Shown here: positions 45,504-53,824 of the stretch, piece by piece | Numbering within the stretch: position 1 is the first letter of the stretch | How the letters are laid out: every line of letters starts with the position of its first letter | DNA from: Deltaproteobacteria bacterium ADurb.Bin207 | Lineage (GTDB): Bacteria; Myxococcota_A; Polyangia; Polyangiales; Polyangiaceae | Assembly: GCA_002070115.1 (NCBI GenBank) | Contig: MWCO01000031.1 | Location: 1 to 60,201, forward strand | Direction of reading: 5' to 3' | DNA: 60,201 bases | Notes under the pieces: generated by a model | What the model was told of the DNA's origin: nothing | Seen by the model: the letters and a program-made list of their open reading frames with translations, nothing else | Database searches by the model: none | Translations under genes and position numbers: made by a program

Positions 45504-45959
45504 ATGAAATTGCTCGGAAATACCACCGTACGATGGGTCGCCCTGCTCGCCATGTCCTGCTCACGCGATCCGTCTGCGAGCGGCACGAACCACGCCTCCG
45601 AATCTTCCGTCGACGAGCCAAGCTACAGGCTGACGATCGAAGCGCCCGGACCGTTCGAGAAGGATAAAGAGGCCACCGCGCTCGTTCGCCTGACCGCCAA
45701 GGGTGATTACAAGGTCAATGCCGCCTACCCATTTCGCTTCCGATGCCAAGATCGACCCGAAGGACTTCGATACACCACCGCGGAGTTGGAGCGAAAGGAT
45801 GGGAAGCTCGACGAAAAAACTGCTGAATTTTCACTACCTTTCGTTCCCATGGAGGCCGGCAACCTGAAAGTTGGCGGCGTGTTGTCCCTGAGCGTGTGTA
45901 CGGAAGCCAAGTGCATCATGGACAAACGGGAAGTCGTCGCCTCGATCGCCGTCCCTTGA
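45504..45959 (+). CDS. lipoprotein with C-terminal Cys pair (hypothetical)
   Basis: A 151-residue protein with a lipoprotein signal (VALLAMSC; lipidated Cys19) and a Ser-rich linker. An immunoglobulin-like beta domain follows (YRLTIEAPGPFEKDKEATALVRL; YKVNAAYPFRFRCQD; AEFSLPFVPMEAGNLKVGGVL). It ends LSVCTEAKCIMDKREVV, a C-x-x-x-x-C pair on the last strands. The shape recalls the N-terminal domain of DsbD/ScsB-like thiol carriers, though similarity is weak and the call tentative. It lies 111 bp after the dual kinase gene on the same strand and about 3.5 kb from the triple DsbA protein. Confidence 0.75.
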   Translation: MKLLGNTTVRWVALLAMSCSRDPSASGTNHASESSVDEPSYRLTIEAPGPFEKDKEATALVRLTAKGDYKVNAAYPFRFRCQDRPEGLRYTTAELERKDGKLDEKTAEFSLPFVPMEAGNLKVGGVLSLSVCTEAKCIMDKREVVASIAVP

Positions 45960-45972
45960 TGGCATATTCCGT

Positions 45973-47136
45973 CTAAAACAGCGTTTCCTGCGGGTCGCTT
46001 CCCCCTTTGCCTTCCGGACGTTTGATTCCCAGATGCTCGTAGGCCTTGCGCGTGGCAATCCGCCCCCGAGGCGTCCGCCCCAAAAAACCTTGTTGAAGCA
46101 TGAACGGCTCGTACACGTCCTCGATGGTGTCTCGCGGCTCTGCCATTGCCGCGGCCAGCGTATCCAGCCCTACGGGCCCTCCTTCGTACGCTTCGATGAT
46201 GATGGAGAGCAATCGCCGATCCATCTCGTCCAAGCCCCCTTCGTCGATGCCGAGCCGCTCACAGGCTTCGCGCGCAATGGTTTGATCCACCTTTCCGTTT
46301 CCAAGCACCAGGGCGAAATCACTCACACGACGCAACAGCCGGTTCGCTACCCGCGGCGTGCCTCGCGACCGCTGGGCAATGGCTTTGGCGCCCTTTTCAT
46401 CGATCTCGACGTTCAGCAGCATAGCGCTTCTTTTCACGATTTGAACGAGTTCTTCCACGGGATAAAAATCGAGGCGAACGATATATCCGAATCGGGATAG
46501 TAGCGGCGAGGTGAGCAATCCCGTCCGTGTCGTGGCTCCTACCAGCGTGAACGGATTCAGATCGAGTTGAATGGAGGAAGCATGGGGGCCATCGCCCATC
46601 ATCACATCGAGACGAAAGCTCTCGATCGCCGGGTAGAGCGTTTCCTCCACCGACGCCGTCAAGCGATGGATCTCGTCGATGAAAAGAACATCGCGACTCT
46701 CGAGTTTGGTGAGCTGTCCGGCCAGCGCACCCTTATGCTCGATCGCAGGCCCCGAGGTAGTATGCACTTGCACCCCCATCTCGTTGGCGAGGATGTACGC
46801 CAGCGTGGTTTTACCAAGCCCGGGGGGACCGCAAAGAAGAACGTGATCGAGAGGCTCTCCCCGTCGACGAGCCGCTTCCACGAAGACCCGTAGATTGCTC
46901 TTATGCTTCTCCTGTCCGATGTACTCATCGAGACTCGAAGGTCGGCACAACCGATCGAAACGAGCGTCATCTTCTCGTTTCGTCGGCGCAATGAGGCGAT
47001 CGTGCTCGGGCAAATCCGCGTCCTGGTCGCGCGCTTTGAGCTTGCCGCGGCTTTTGGTCATGCTCATGGGCGTAGAAAAGTCCGAACCCGCAACGGAGTC
47101 AAACAAGTCTTGCTCTTGCATCTTGGCGGTTTTCAC
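45973..47136 (-). CDS. ruvB: Holliday junction branch migration helicase RuvB
   Basis: A 387-residue protein from a GTG at 47136; ATGs at 47121 and 47067-47061 are alternatives, because the first 50 residues are polar and not conserved. The core begins [20 protein letters not shown]. Walker A is [12 protein letters not shown], Walker B is LFIDEIHRL, then ATTRTGLL (sensor 1) and the [10 protein letters not shown] arginine-finger region. The winged-helix domain at the end has [19 protein letters not shown]. RuvB is the hexameric motor that drives branch migration with RuvA. No ruvA or ruvC is beside it. The length is a little above average (about 340) owing to the N-terminal extension. Divergent from the ABC-F gene, 77 bp apart. 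Confidence 0.95.
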   Translation of the reverse strand: MKTAKMQEQDLFDSVAGSDFSTPMSMTKSRGKLKARDQDADLPEHDRLIAPTKREDDARFDRLCRPSSLDEYIGQEKHKSNLRVFVEAARRRGEPLDHVLLCGPPGLGKTTLAYILANEMGVQVHTTSGPAIEHKGALAGQLTKLESRDVLFIDEIHRLTASVEETLYPAIESFRLDVMMGDGPHASSIQLDLNPFTLVGATTRTGLLTSPLLSRFGYIVRLDFYPVEELVQIVKRSAMLLNVEIDEKGAKAIAQRSRGTPRVANRLLRRVSDFALVLGNGKVDQTIAREACERLGIDEGGLDEMDRRLLSIIIEAYEGGPVGLDTLAAAMAEPRDTIEDVYEPFMLQQGFLGRTPRGRIATRKAYEHLGIKRPEGKGGSDPQETLF

Positions 47137-47213
47137 GCCAAGGCGGATTTCAGCTCGATCGACTTGGCGTCGTACGGCCCCTGCCCAAAGACCAACTCGA
47201 GAAAGGAAGCCTC

Positions 47214-48863
47214 GTGGCCGCTACTCTTCATGCGCAGGATATTTCGTTGAGCATCGCGGGAACGGAAATCCTCCGACGCGCCTCCATCGCGCTATTTCCC
47301 GCAAAACGCCTCGGCATCGTGGGACCCAATGGGGCCGGAAAGTCCACGCTGCTGCGCGTGCTCGCCGGTTGGCTGACAGCCGAAGAAGGCACAATCACCC
47401 TGTCGCCACCACGGGCGACCGTGGGCTACCTGCCGCAAGAACCCGACCGTCTCCCGGAAGAAACCGTACTTGCTTTTTTGATGCGTCGAACGGGCGTGGC
47501 CGAGGCTGCCAAGAGATTGGAAACAACGACAGTGGCACTGGCGGAAGGCCAGCCCGGCAGCGAAGAGGCCTACGCCGAAGCCCTCGAACGCTGGCTCAAC
47601 CTGGGGGGCGGAGACCTGGAAGCACGAGCGGAGATCGTGCTGCAGGAACTTGGAATACTCAAAGATTTCATGAACTTACCTACTGATCGCCTGTCGGGAG
47701 GCCAGGCCGCTCGCGTGTCTCTGGCAGCCGTGCTTCTGTCTCGCTTCGACATTCTGTTGCTGGATGAACCCACCAACGATCTGGACTTCGATGGCCTGTC
47801 ACGCCTCGAAGACTTTGCGTCGAAAACCGACGCAGCCCTTGCGGTCGTCTCCCACGATCGCGCATTTCTCGAACGTGTCATCACCGACGTGTTGGAACTC
47901 GATGCCCACACACGAACCACGCGGCTCTATCGTGGTGGATGGAACGCCTATCTCGAGAACCGAGCGCTTGCCCAGCGCCATGCCCAGCAAGATTATGAGG
48001 TGTATCGAGACAAGCGCGATACCTTGGCCGAACGCGCGCAGCAGCAGCGGCTCTGGGCCATGCAAGGGGTTCGGAAAGCCAAGGGCGATTCCAGCGAAAA
48101 GGACAAACATATCAAACACTTCCGAATTGCCAGCACGGAAAAACTCGCCGCCAAAGCCAGGGCTACGGAGCGAGCCATCGAACGACTCGAAGTCGTTGAT
48201 AAACCATGGCAAGGCTGGGAACTGCGCCTGCAGATCGCACGGGCCGAGCGAAGCGGCGATGTGGTCGCGCGGCTACAGCAAGCCGTGGTTCGTCGTGGTT
48301 CTTTCACGCTTGGCCCCATCGACTTGCAAATTCGATGGGCCGAACGGCTGGCCATCGTCGGCCCCAATGGTTCGGGAAAGTCCACGCTGCTCGAACTCAT
48401 CCTCGGACGATGCGAGCCGGAACAAGGCACGAGGTGGTTAGGCCCCGGCGTGATCGTGGGTGAACTCGAGCAGCGGCGCGGCCGTTTCATGAACGAGCCA
48501 TCGCTGCTCGATAGTTTTACGGAAGCCTCGGGGCTGCTCCCGCGCGAGGCCCGGACGCTTCTTGCGAAATTTGGGCTTGGGGCGGACCATGTGGGGCGCG
48601 CGGCCGCTTGCCTTTCCCCCGGAGAACGAACTCGCGCTTCCCTTGCCTTATTTCAAGCCCGCGGAGTCAATTGCATCGTCCTAGACGAACCCACCAACCA
48701 CCTGGATATGCCGGCGATAGAGCAACTCGAAAGCGCTCTTGCCACGTACGATGGCACGGTGCTGTTGGTCACACACGATCGTGTGATGCTCGAACGATTC
48801 GGCGCCACACGAACCATCGAAGTGGTCCACGGAACGATACGAGAACGGGATATGGAAGGATGA
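47214..48863 (+). CDS. ABC-F family ATPase (translation factor type)
   Basis: A 549-residue soluble protein from a GTG at 47214 (AGGAAG upstream). It has two ABC domains without membrane parts. Domain 1 has [21 protein letters not shown] and [11 protein letters not shown]. Domain 2 has [21 protein letters not shown] and [11 protein letters not shown] long helical linker between the domains ([30 protein letters not shown]) is the P-site tRNA interaction motif of the family. The C-terminus stops soon after domain 2, so it lacks the coiled coil of Uup. ABC-F proteins act on the ribosome, in translation control or antibiotic protection; which one applies cannot be told from sequence. No attenuator leader is seen in the short upstream gap. 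Confidence 0.92.
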   Translation: MAATLHAQDISLSIAGTEILRRASIALFPAKRLGIVGPNGAGKSTLLRVLAGWLTAEEGTITLSPPRATVGYLPQEPDRLPEETVLAFLMRRTGVAEAAKRLETTTVALAEGQPGSEEAYAEALERWLNLGGGDLEARAEIVLQELGILKDFMNLPTDRLSGGQAARVSLAAVLLSRFDILLLDEPTNDLDFDGLSRLEDFASKTDAALAVVSHDRAFLERVITDVLELDAHTRTTRLYRGGWNAYLENRALAQRHAQQDYEVYRDKRDTLAERAQQQRLWAMQGVRKAKGDSSEKDKHIKHFRIASTEKLAAKARATERAIERLEVVDKPWQGWELRLQIARAERSGDVVARLQQAVVRRGSFTLGPIDLQIRWAERLAIVGPNGSGKSTLLELILGRCEPEQGTRWLGPGVIVGELEQRRGRFMNEPSLLDSFTEASGLLPREARTLLAKFGLGADHVGRAAACLSPGERTRASLALFQARGVNCIVLDEPTNHLDMPAIEQLESALATYDGTVLLVTHDRVMLERFGATRTIEVVHGTIRERDMEG

Positions 48864-48902
48864 GCGCAGACCGAAGCGCGCCATGAACCGCAAGGGGGGT
48901 GG

Positions 48903-50042
48903 TCATCGTTTTTGCTCGGACAGCAGACGTTTACGCACTTTTTCGAGCACTTTTTCATCGAGAGCACGACGTTTTTCTTGCAGCCGCGCCATATCGTAGC
49001 GTGCCTGGCCCTCGCGCAAAGGAATCGTCAGCTTGAGACTATCGTCCGTTTCCACCGAAGAGATGCCACGCAGCGCTTTTTCAACCACCTCCCGACTTGC
49101 ATTCTCCGGATAGGTATCGACCCAGTATCGGCGTCGAATCCGACCACCCTCGAGATCGAAAACGCGATAGCGCAGGTTTCCTTGACGTTGGACTTCCGTG
49201 ACGGAGCCCGAGCATGCCGCGGGAATCCCTCGAATCGTAAACAAGTGGTGGGTGGCGCGATGACGATGGCCGAAGAGAATCAAGCCTACCGCATATTTTT
49301 CGGCCAAATCGAGGATATCGGAGGCGTGTTCCGCCGGTCCGGCCAGCCGGGGATCGAGCTTTCCCGACCAGTCGTCGACATAACCATCGGGTGGCAAGTC
49401 CACGAGATGATGATGACAACAGAGGATTTTGAATGCGTCTTTGGGAACCGTAGACAATAGCTCATCGGCTTTCGCCACCATGTCATCGGAAAAAGTTCCG
49501 CGCGCGTTCATGCCGATGGCGTCCCTCCAATCCAGATCCGGACGATGTACCGTCGAATCCAGCGCCAGGGCGACCACATCGGGGGCAAGCCACCGCAGAT
49601 GCGGCCATGGTGGTTGAGCCATGACGCTTCGAAACTCGGCCACCCCCTGGAAGTTGATCACGTCGTGATTGCCGGGAACCACGGTCAAGGAATCACCTTC
49701 GTATCCGAATGCGGATAGAACGAGACGAGCTTCGCGCATCTCGCTTGCGGCGCCGAGATTGGCGATGTCGCCGGTGAGGATGACGTGCTGGCATCCGTGT
49801 TCCCGGGCGCTCTGGACCACCGCGACGAGATTTTTCGTTTGATAATCATGGGCAAGATGGGTGGAACGCAGCAGAGGCTCGAAAAGGCTTCGGCGCTCGA
49901 ACCACGAGGAGGCCAGAAGACGAGTCGCTATGTCCCAGGCGCCTTCCCCCCGTGACCTGGGCAGGACAAGGCGTCCCAAGCGAATCAGATTGGCGGATAG
50001 GTGGCCGACGTGCAGGTCGGATACGTGGGCGAAACGAAGCAT
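48903..50042 (-). CDS. metallophosphoesterase (calcineurin-like)
   Basis: A 379-residue cytoplasmic protein with the full metallophosphoesterase series: Asp9 and His11 (VSDLHVGH), TGDIANLG, GNHDV, CHHHLVD and GHRHRATHH. The arrangement resembles CpdA/SbcD-type phosphoesterases acting on cyclic nucleotides, nucleic acid ends or other phosphodiesters with Mn or Fe. It is longer than CpdA (about 275), with an insertion near residues 25-65 and a Lys/Arg-rich helical C-terminus (RLQEKRRALDEKVLEKVRKRLL). Substrate unknown. It converges on the ABC-F gene and diverges from the cytidylate-kinase-like gene. Confidence 0.9.
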   Translation of the reverse strand: MLRFAHVSDLHVGHLSANLIRLGRLVLPRSRGEGAWDIATRLLASSWFERRSLFEPLLRSTHLAHDYQTKNLVAVVQSAREHGCQHVILTGDIANLGAASEMREARLVLSAFGYEGDSLTVVPGNHDVINFQGVAEFRSVMAQPPWPHLRWLAPDVVALALDSTVHRPDLDWRDAIGMNARGTFSDDMVAKADELLSTVPKDAFKILCCHHHLVDLPPDGYVDDWSGKLDPRLAGPAEHASDILDLAEKYAVGLILFGHRHRATHHLFTIRGIPAACSGSVTEVQRQGNLRYRVFDLEGGRIRRRYWVDTYPENASREVVEKALRGISSVETDDSLKLTIPLREGQARYDMARLQEKRRALDEKVLEKVRKRLLSEQKR

Positions 50043-50136
50043 CGAATTTTACAGACTGGGCAGAGGGGGTGGTTGGGATTAATCTGAGATCATGTGAAGC
50101 ACTACCACAAACAGGATGCAAACGACGGGGGCCCTC

Positions 50137-50838
50137 ATGGCACGAAACATCAGTCGGATATTGGACGAGCAAATTCAGCGTTGGAATCTCGAGCAAAAAT
50201 TCCGGGCGCGCGCACAAGAACCTACCGAATTTCGGGCGCAGCGGGTCATCACCTTATCCAACGCCATCGGTTCCAATGGTATCGCGGTAGCCCATAAAAT
50301 CGGCGAGATGCTCCATATCCCCGTATACGATCGCGAGATCGTAGAGCATATCGCCACCACGGAAAAGGTGCGGGTAGAAGCCGTCGAGTCGTTGGACCAG
50401 CGGGCGCTCGGGGCCGTGGACGACTACCTAGTCAATCTATTCCGGGAGCGTAACTTCGATCAGAGTGACTACATGAAGGCGCTGACCAAGACGATCACAT
50501 CGCTGTGGGCGCACGGTTCGTGCATTTTCATTGGCCGAGGCGCATCGCATATCATCTCCCGACGATTTTGCCTTGCGGTTCGGACGGTTGCTCCGTGGAA
50601 ACACCGTGTTCGTCGCGTGCAGGATCTGACCAACATGACGAAAGAGCAGGCGGAAGCTGAGGTGCTGCGCATCGATGGAGACCGGGAGTACTTCATCCGC
50701 CGTTGGTTCAAACTCGGCATCGAAGATCCCCTGAGCTACGACTTGACCGTCAATACCGCGGGGCTATCCACCCAGGCAGCAGCCCAACTCATCATCACGG
50801 CGTTTCAACAAAAATTCGTCAACGTCGAAGATACTTGA
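50137..50838 (+). CDS. cytidylate kinase-like protein
   Basis: Started at the ATG at 50137, this gives 233 residues. After a helical N-terminus, VITLSNAIGSNGIAVAHKIGEML occupies the place of the nucleotide-binding loop. The loop is G-S-N-G without the GKS/T lysine, as in the cytidylate-kinase-like family (PF13189 type), where the loop is also relaxed. IPVYDREIVEHIA and CIFIGRGASHIISR (with a G-R-G-A motif) also fit. VRRVQDLTNMTKEQAEAEVLRIDGDREYFIRRWF matches the LID and helical end. The natural substrate is not known. It lacks rpsA or any pyrimidine gene nearby, so it is not the housekeeping cmk. Confidence 0.82.
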   Translation: MARNISRILDEQIQRWNLEQKFRARAQEPTEFRAQRVITLSNAIGSNGIAVAHKIGEMLHIPVYDREIVEHIATTEKVRVEAVESLDQRALGAVDDYLVNLFRERNFDQSDYMKALTKTITSLWAHGSCIFIGRGASHIISRRFCLAVRTVAPWKHRVRRVQDLTNMTKEQAEAEVLRIDGDREYFIRRWFKLGIEDPLSYDLTVNTAGLSTQAAAQLIITAFQQKFVNVEDT

Positions 50839-50844
50839 CCCCGT

Positions 50845-51135
50845 TCAAGGAAGATCCGGATCGAAGGATAAGCAGATAACGGGAACGAAATCCGGAGCTT
50901 GCTCGGTGCGGGGGGAATGAAAAGTAGCTTCGGGCTGCACGGCCGCATCGCCGACCGAATCCGCGGAAGCATCCTTCGGTTGCTCAGGGGGGTCGACTGT
51001 CACGATGACAGGCCCGGTCGCAGGCTCGGCACGGGGGGTAGGTGAACAAGCCACTACCCCTGCACCGCTGACGGCCAACGCAAGAAAACGATTTCTGCGC
51101 GCAAGAATGCGAGCCTTGAGACCCGAATCGTCCAT
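50845..51135 (-). CDS. small lipoprotein (hypothetical)
   Basis: Started at the ATG at 51135, this gives 96 residues. The N-terminus reads MDDSGLKARILARRNRF, then a hydrophobic core LALAVSGAGVVAC with a lipobox. The long basic n-region before it is often seen in myxobacterial lipoproteins. The mature part is short, Pro/Ala/Asp-rich and has one further Cys (PVICLSFD). No function can be assigned. It lies 87 bp downstream of the Asp/Cys repeat lipoprotein on the same strand and may be expressed with it. Confidence 0.7.
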   Translation of the reverse strand: MDDSGLKARILARRNRFLALAVSGAGVVACSPTPRAEPATGPVIVTVDPPEQPKDASADSVGDAAVQPEATFHSPRTEQAPDFVPVICLSFDPDLP

Positions 51136-51222
51136 GGCCCGCAAAACTCTGCCTCGCTTTCGGAAAAACGTCCAGAGGATACGATTCAGCAGAAACCGCT
51201 CAGCCACCCACGACTTCGGGTT

Positions 51223-51960
51223 CTACTTACATTCCGTCGCACAATCGGGATCGTCGCAGTCCACCTTCCCGTCGTCGTCGTCATCGATGCCGTTATCGCA
51301 GATTTCATAAGGCATCGGCATGGCTCCGGCCGGCCCGCATTCAGGGGCTCCCAGACAATCGCTGTCCGCGCAATCGATATCCCCATCCCCATCGTCGTCG
51401 ATGCCGTTATTGCAGATTTCAAACGAAGACGGCACCTCCCCTGCCAATTGACATTCGGGAGCGTCGAAGCAATCGCTATCCATGCAGTCGATATCCCCGT
51501 CGTTGTCGTCATCGACACCGTTATCACATATCTCGTAAGGATACGGCACTCCTCCCCCTATGTTTTGGCACATCGGCGTATCAGCACAATCGCTATCCGC
51601 GCAATCGACGTCCCCATCCCCATCGTCATCGACGTCGTTATCGCAAACTTCAAACGGTGGCGGCGCTACCCCGGCCGTGTGCTGGCAATTCAGAGCATCG
51701 GCACAATCCTTATCCGCGCAATCCACATCCCCATCGTTGTCATCGTCGATTCCGTTGTCACATATTTCGGCCACCGCCTGCCCCCCACCGGAGCCAGCAC
51801 TGCCACTGGAACCCGCGGCACCACTTGCGCCGGCACCAGGGTCATCCACCGTGCCACCACAGGCTGTGGCAAAAGCAATCAAACCAATTCCAAGCATACG
51901 GGGATATGAAGGGGATAGACTGGAAGCGAAGGGTTTCGCCGGACGATTACGCAATGACAT
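51223..51960 (-). CDS. lipoprotein with five ICDNGIDDDxDG Asp/Cys repeats
   Basis: Started at the ATG at 51960 (GGAGG five bases upstream), this gives 245 residues. The signal MLGIGLIAFATAC carries the lipobox, then a Ser/Gly/Ala linker. Five repeats follow, each about 38 residues: (V/I)C(D/N)N(G/D)(I/V)DDDxDGxxDCxDxDC and a short variable spacer (FEVC, YEIC, FEIC). Each unit has three Cys and eight or nine Asp, the layout of thrombospondin-type-3/EF-hand-like calcium loops. It is probably a surface-exposed rigid, calcium-stabilised stalk. At DNA level the repeats are also similar, so copy number could vary. The binding partner is unknown. Confidence 0.88.
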   Translation of the reverse strand: MSLRNRPAKPFASSLSPSYPRMLGIGLIAFATACGGTVDDPGAGASGAAGSSGSAGSGGGQAVAEICDNGIDDDNDGDVDCADKDCADALNCQHTAGVAPPPFEVCDNDVDDDGDGDVDCADSDCADTPMCQNIGGGVPYPYEICDNGVDDDNDGDIDCMDSDCFDAPECQLAGEVPSSFEICNNGIDDDGDGDIDCADSDCLGAPECGPAGAMPMPYEICDNGIDDDDDGKVDCDDPDCATECK

Positions 51961-51965
51961 CATGA

Positions 51966-51970
51966 CCTCC
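51966..51970 (-). promoter_or_regulatory. Shine-Dalgarno choosing the second ATG of the repeat lipoprotein
   Basis: GGAGG on the minus strand lies 2 bases before one ATG (51963) and 5 bases before the next (51960). The second spacing is normal, so 51960 is preferred over 51963 and over the longer start at 51987. Confidence 0.6.
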
Positions 51971-52129
51971 ACCCCGCGACTATGCATCCTTCAGGCCAAC
52001 AGAACAACCATTGATTCAAGCGCGATTTCGATAGTACCAATCCATTTGAGTCAATTTGTGCCAGAGCCCGGGCCCTCAACCTGACACAGATTACCGAAAC
52101 CCAATGGCGTACCTCTACCCCCATCCAGG

Positions 52130-52765
52130 CTATGGCGTTGCGTACTCAAAAGCATGGCGTAACCCCATGCACGCGCGACGCGGATCCTCGGCTTTCATCA
52201 CCGCCGAAACCACAGCAATTCCCGCGCATCCGGCCTCACGAATCAAGGGCGCCGTTCGCTCGTCGATCCCCCCTATCGCGATCATGGGAATCGTCGATGC
52301 CTCCACCAGCGCCCGCAATCCTTCCCATTCCAAAGGCGAACCAAGATCGGTTTTCGTGGCCGTAGCCCATACCCCATTGGCCGCGAGATAGTTCGCCCCA
52401 TCCCGTTCGGCTGCCAGTACCTCGTCCCCATGGCGCACCGATACCCCAACGATGGCGCTTGGCCCGAGCAAACGACGCGCATCCGCAAGCGACATATCCG
52501 CCTGACCGAGGTGGACCCCATCGGCCCCCGCCGCCAACGCAACATCCACGCGGTCGTTGATGAGCAATGGCACACGAGCGGGGCGACATATTTCGACAAG
52601 TTCGCGGGCATAACGCACGAAATCCCGAGTATCACATTGTTTTTCGCGCAGTTGCACCACCGTGGCTCCCCCTTCGATCGCCGCTCGCACGATGGGGCCG
52701 ACGCCCCGCTCGCCCGCCTGCCCCCGATCGGTCACCACGTAGAGCCGCAAATCGATGGATTGCAT
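52130..52765 (-). CDS. thiE: thiamine-phosphate synthase
   Basis: A 211-residue TIM-barrel enzyme. It joins HMP-pyrophosphate and HET-phosphate into thiamine phosphate. Visible motifs are LYVVTDR at the N-terminus, VVQLREK (the R and K hold pyrophosphate), LLINDRVDVALAAGADGVHLGQ, IVGVSVRH and IPMIAIGGID. The length is normal (about 210). It is directly downstream of thiM, 3 bp away on the same strand, forming a salvage operon that uses the thiazole alcohol. No thiC, thiG or thiD is nearby. Confidence 0.96.
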   Translation of the reverse strand: MQSIDLRLYVVTDRGQAGERGVGPIVRAAIEGGATVVQLREKQCDTRDFVRYARELVEICRPARVPLLINDRVDVALAAGADGVHLGQADMSLADARRLLGPSAIVGVSVRHGDEVLAAERDGANYLAANGVWATATKTDLGSPLEWEGLRALVEASTIPMIAIGGIDERTAPLIREAGCAGIAVVSAVMKAEDPRRACMGLRHAFEYATP

Positions 52766-52768
52766 CGC

Positions 52769-53587
52769 TCACTCCTTTCGAAAGACCCGAAAATCCTGGC
52801 CTTTCATCACTGTGGGCGCCTGGTAGAGCGCATCGAGAAAAGCCGGAACGAACGTTCCCGGCCCCCGCGACGCCTCCGCTGCGATCTCCCCCGCTCGCCC
52901 ATATACCGCCAAGGCCGAGACCGCCGCCTCGCAACGATGCTCTACATCCGCTACCCCCACATAACTCGCCACCGCCACCGTCGACCCACACCCCGTCCCC
53001 GTCACCCGACCCATCAGTGGATGACCATTTTCAATGCAGTATGTCCGCACCCCATCCGTCACCACGTCCACAGCGCCGGTCATTGCCACGATGACCCCGC
53101 GTTCCTCGGCAAATCGCCGCGCCACGCCCACCACTTCCTGCGCTTCCGCCAACGAATCCACCCCTCGCACCTGGCCCCCATCTCCCGCTACGGCGAGAAT
53201 CTCCCCCGCATTGCCCCGAACCACCGCCACCTTCGTCTCATCGAGAATCCTTCGCGCCACATCGGTCCGAAGCCGCGTCGCCCCCGCACCCACCGGATCC
53301 AGAATGACCGGAACCCCCTTATCGCTTGCCACACGAGCCGCTCGTAGCATGGACTCAATCCAAACATCGTCGAGCGTTCCTATATTGACGACGAGCGCCG
53401 ACGCAAACCCCTGCATTTCTTCCAGTTCCTGAACCGCATGAGACATCACGGGCTGCGCCCCAAGGGCAAGCGTCACATTCGCGGTGAAGTTCATGACGAC
53501 AAAATTCGTGATCTGATGAATGAGAGGCGCCTTGTCCCGCACCCGCGCATCATCATCAAGAGCATGAAATTGAGTCGATTCGGTCAT
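52769..53587 (-). CDS. thiM: hydroxyethylthiazole kinase
   Basis: A 272-residue ribokinase-like enzyme that phosphorylates the thiazole alcohol for thiamine salvage. Motifs are LIHQITNFVVMNFTANVTLALGAQPVMSH at the start, ALVVNIGTLDD, VILDPVGAG, VVRGNAGEI and TGTGCGSTVAV (catalytic Cys region). The start ATG has an excellent AAGGAGCGACGA ribosome site. It is first in the thiM-thiE pair. Leader sequence upstream contains a hairpin but not the conserved cores of a TPP riboswitch. The length matches the family (about 265). Confidence 0.95.
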   Translation of the reverse strand: MTESTQFHALDDDARVRDKAPLIHQITNFVVMNFTANVTLALGAQPVMSHAVQELEEMQGFASALVVNIGTLDDVWIESMLRAARVASDKGVPVILDPVGAGATRLRTDVARRILDETKVAVVRGNAGEILAVAGDGGQVRGVDSLAEAQEVVGVARRFAEERGVIVAMTGAVDVVTDGVRTYCIENGHPLMGRVTGTGCGSTVAVASYVGVADVEHRCEAAVSALAVYGRAGEIAAEASRGPGTFVPAFLDALYQAPTVMKGQDFRVFRKE

Positions 53588-53640
53588 TCGTCGCTCCTTT
53601 CCATCTGGTTCTACCCTGCACTCGGCAACTCCGTATCAAA

Positions 53641-53672
53641 GGTTGCATCGCATCGCAACGCTCTCTGCAACC
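53641..53672 (-). promoter_or_regulatory. leader hairpin upstream of thiM (possible attenuator)
   Basis: On the minus strand GGTTGCA and TGCAACC form a 7-bp perfect stem around an 18-base loop, followed directly by TTTGATA. A shorter inner alternative stem (GTTGC/GCAAC) is possible. It lies 54 bases before the thiM start. It may be an intrinsic-terminator-like or protein-binding element, but the U-tract is short. Confidence 0.3.
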
Positions 53673-53824
53673 TACGCGATCGATGCCTCGAGGTGGAGGG
53701 AATCAAATAACGATACCGAATCAGCCAAATTATGTAGTAGATCTCGACACGCCCTCAAGCGCAGCCCTGCTTCTCGGGCCTTCCGACAACGACAGACGCC
53801 TCACGATGCATTCCACAGCTACGT

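Noticed and set aside
52430..53347. 305-codon plus-strand frame opposite thiM and thiE
   Set aside because: Antisense shadow, extremely rich in Arg, His and Pro, with well-supported thiM and thiE on the other strand.
53588..53824. TPP riboswitch before thiM
   Set aside because: The conserved CUGAGA and ACCUGAUC-type cores are not found by eye; only a simple hairpin is present.
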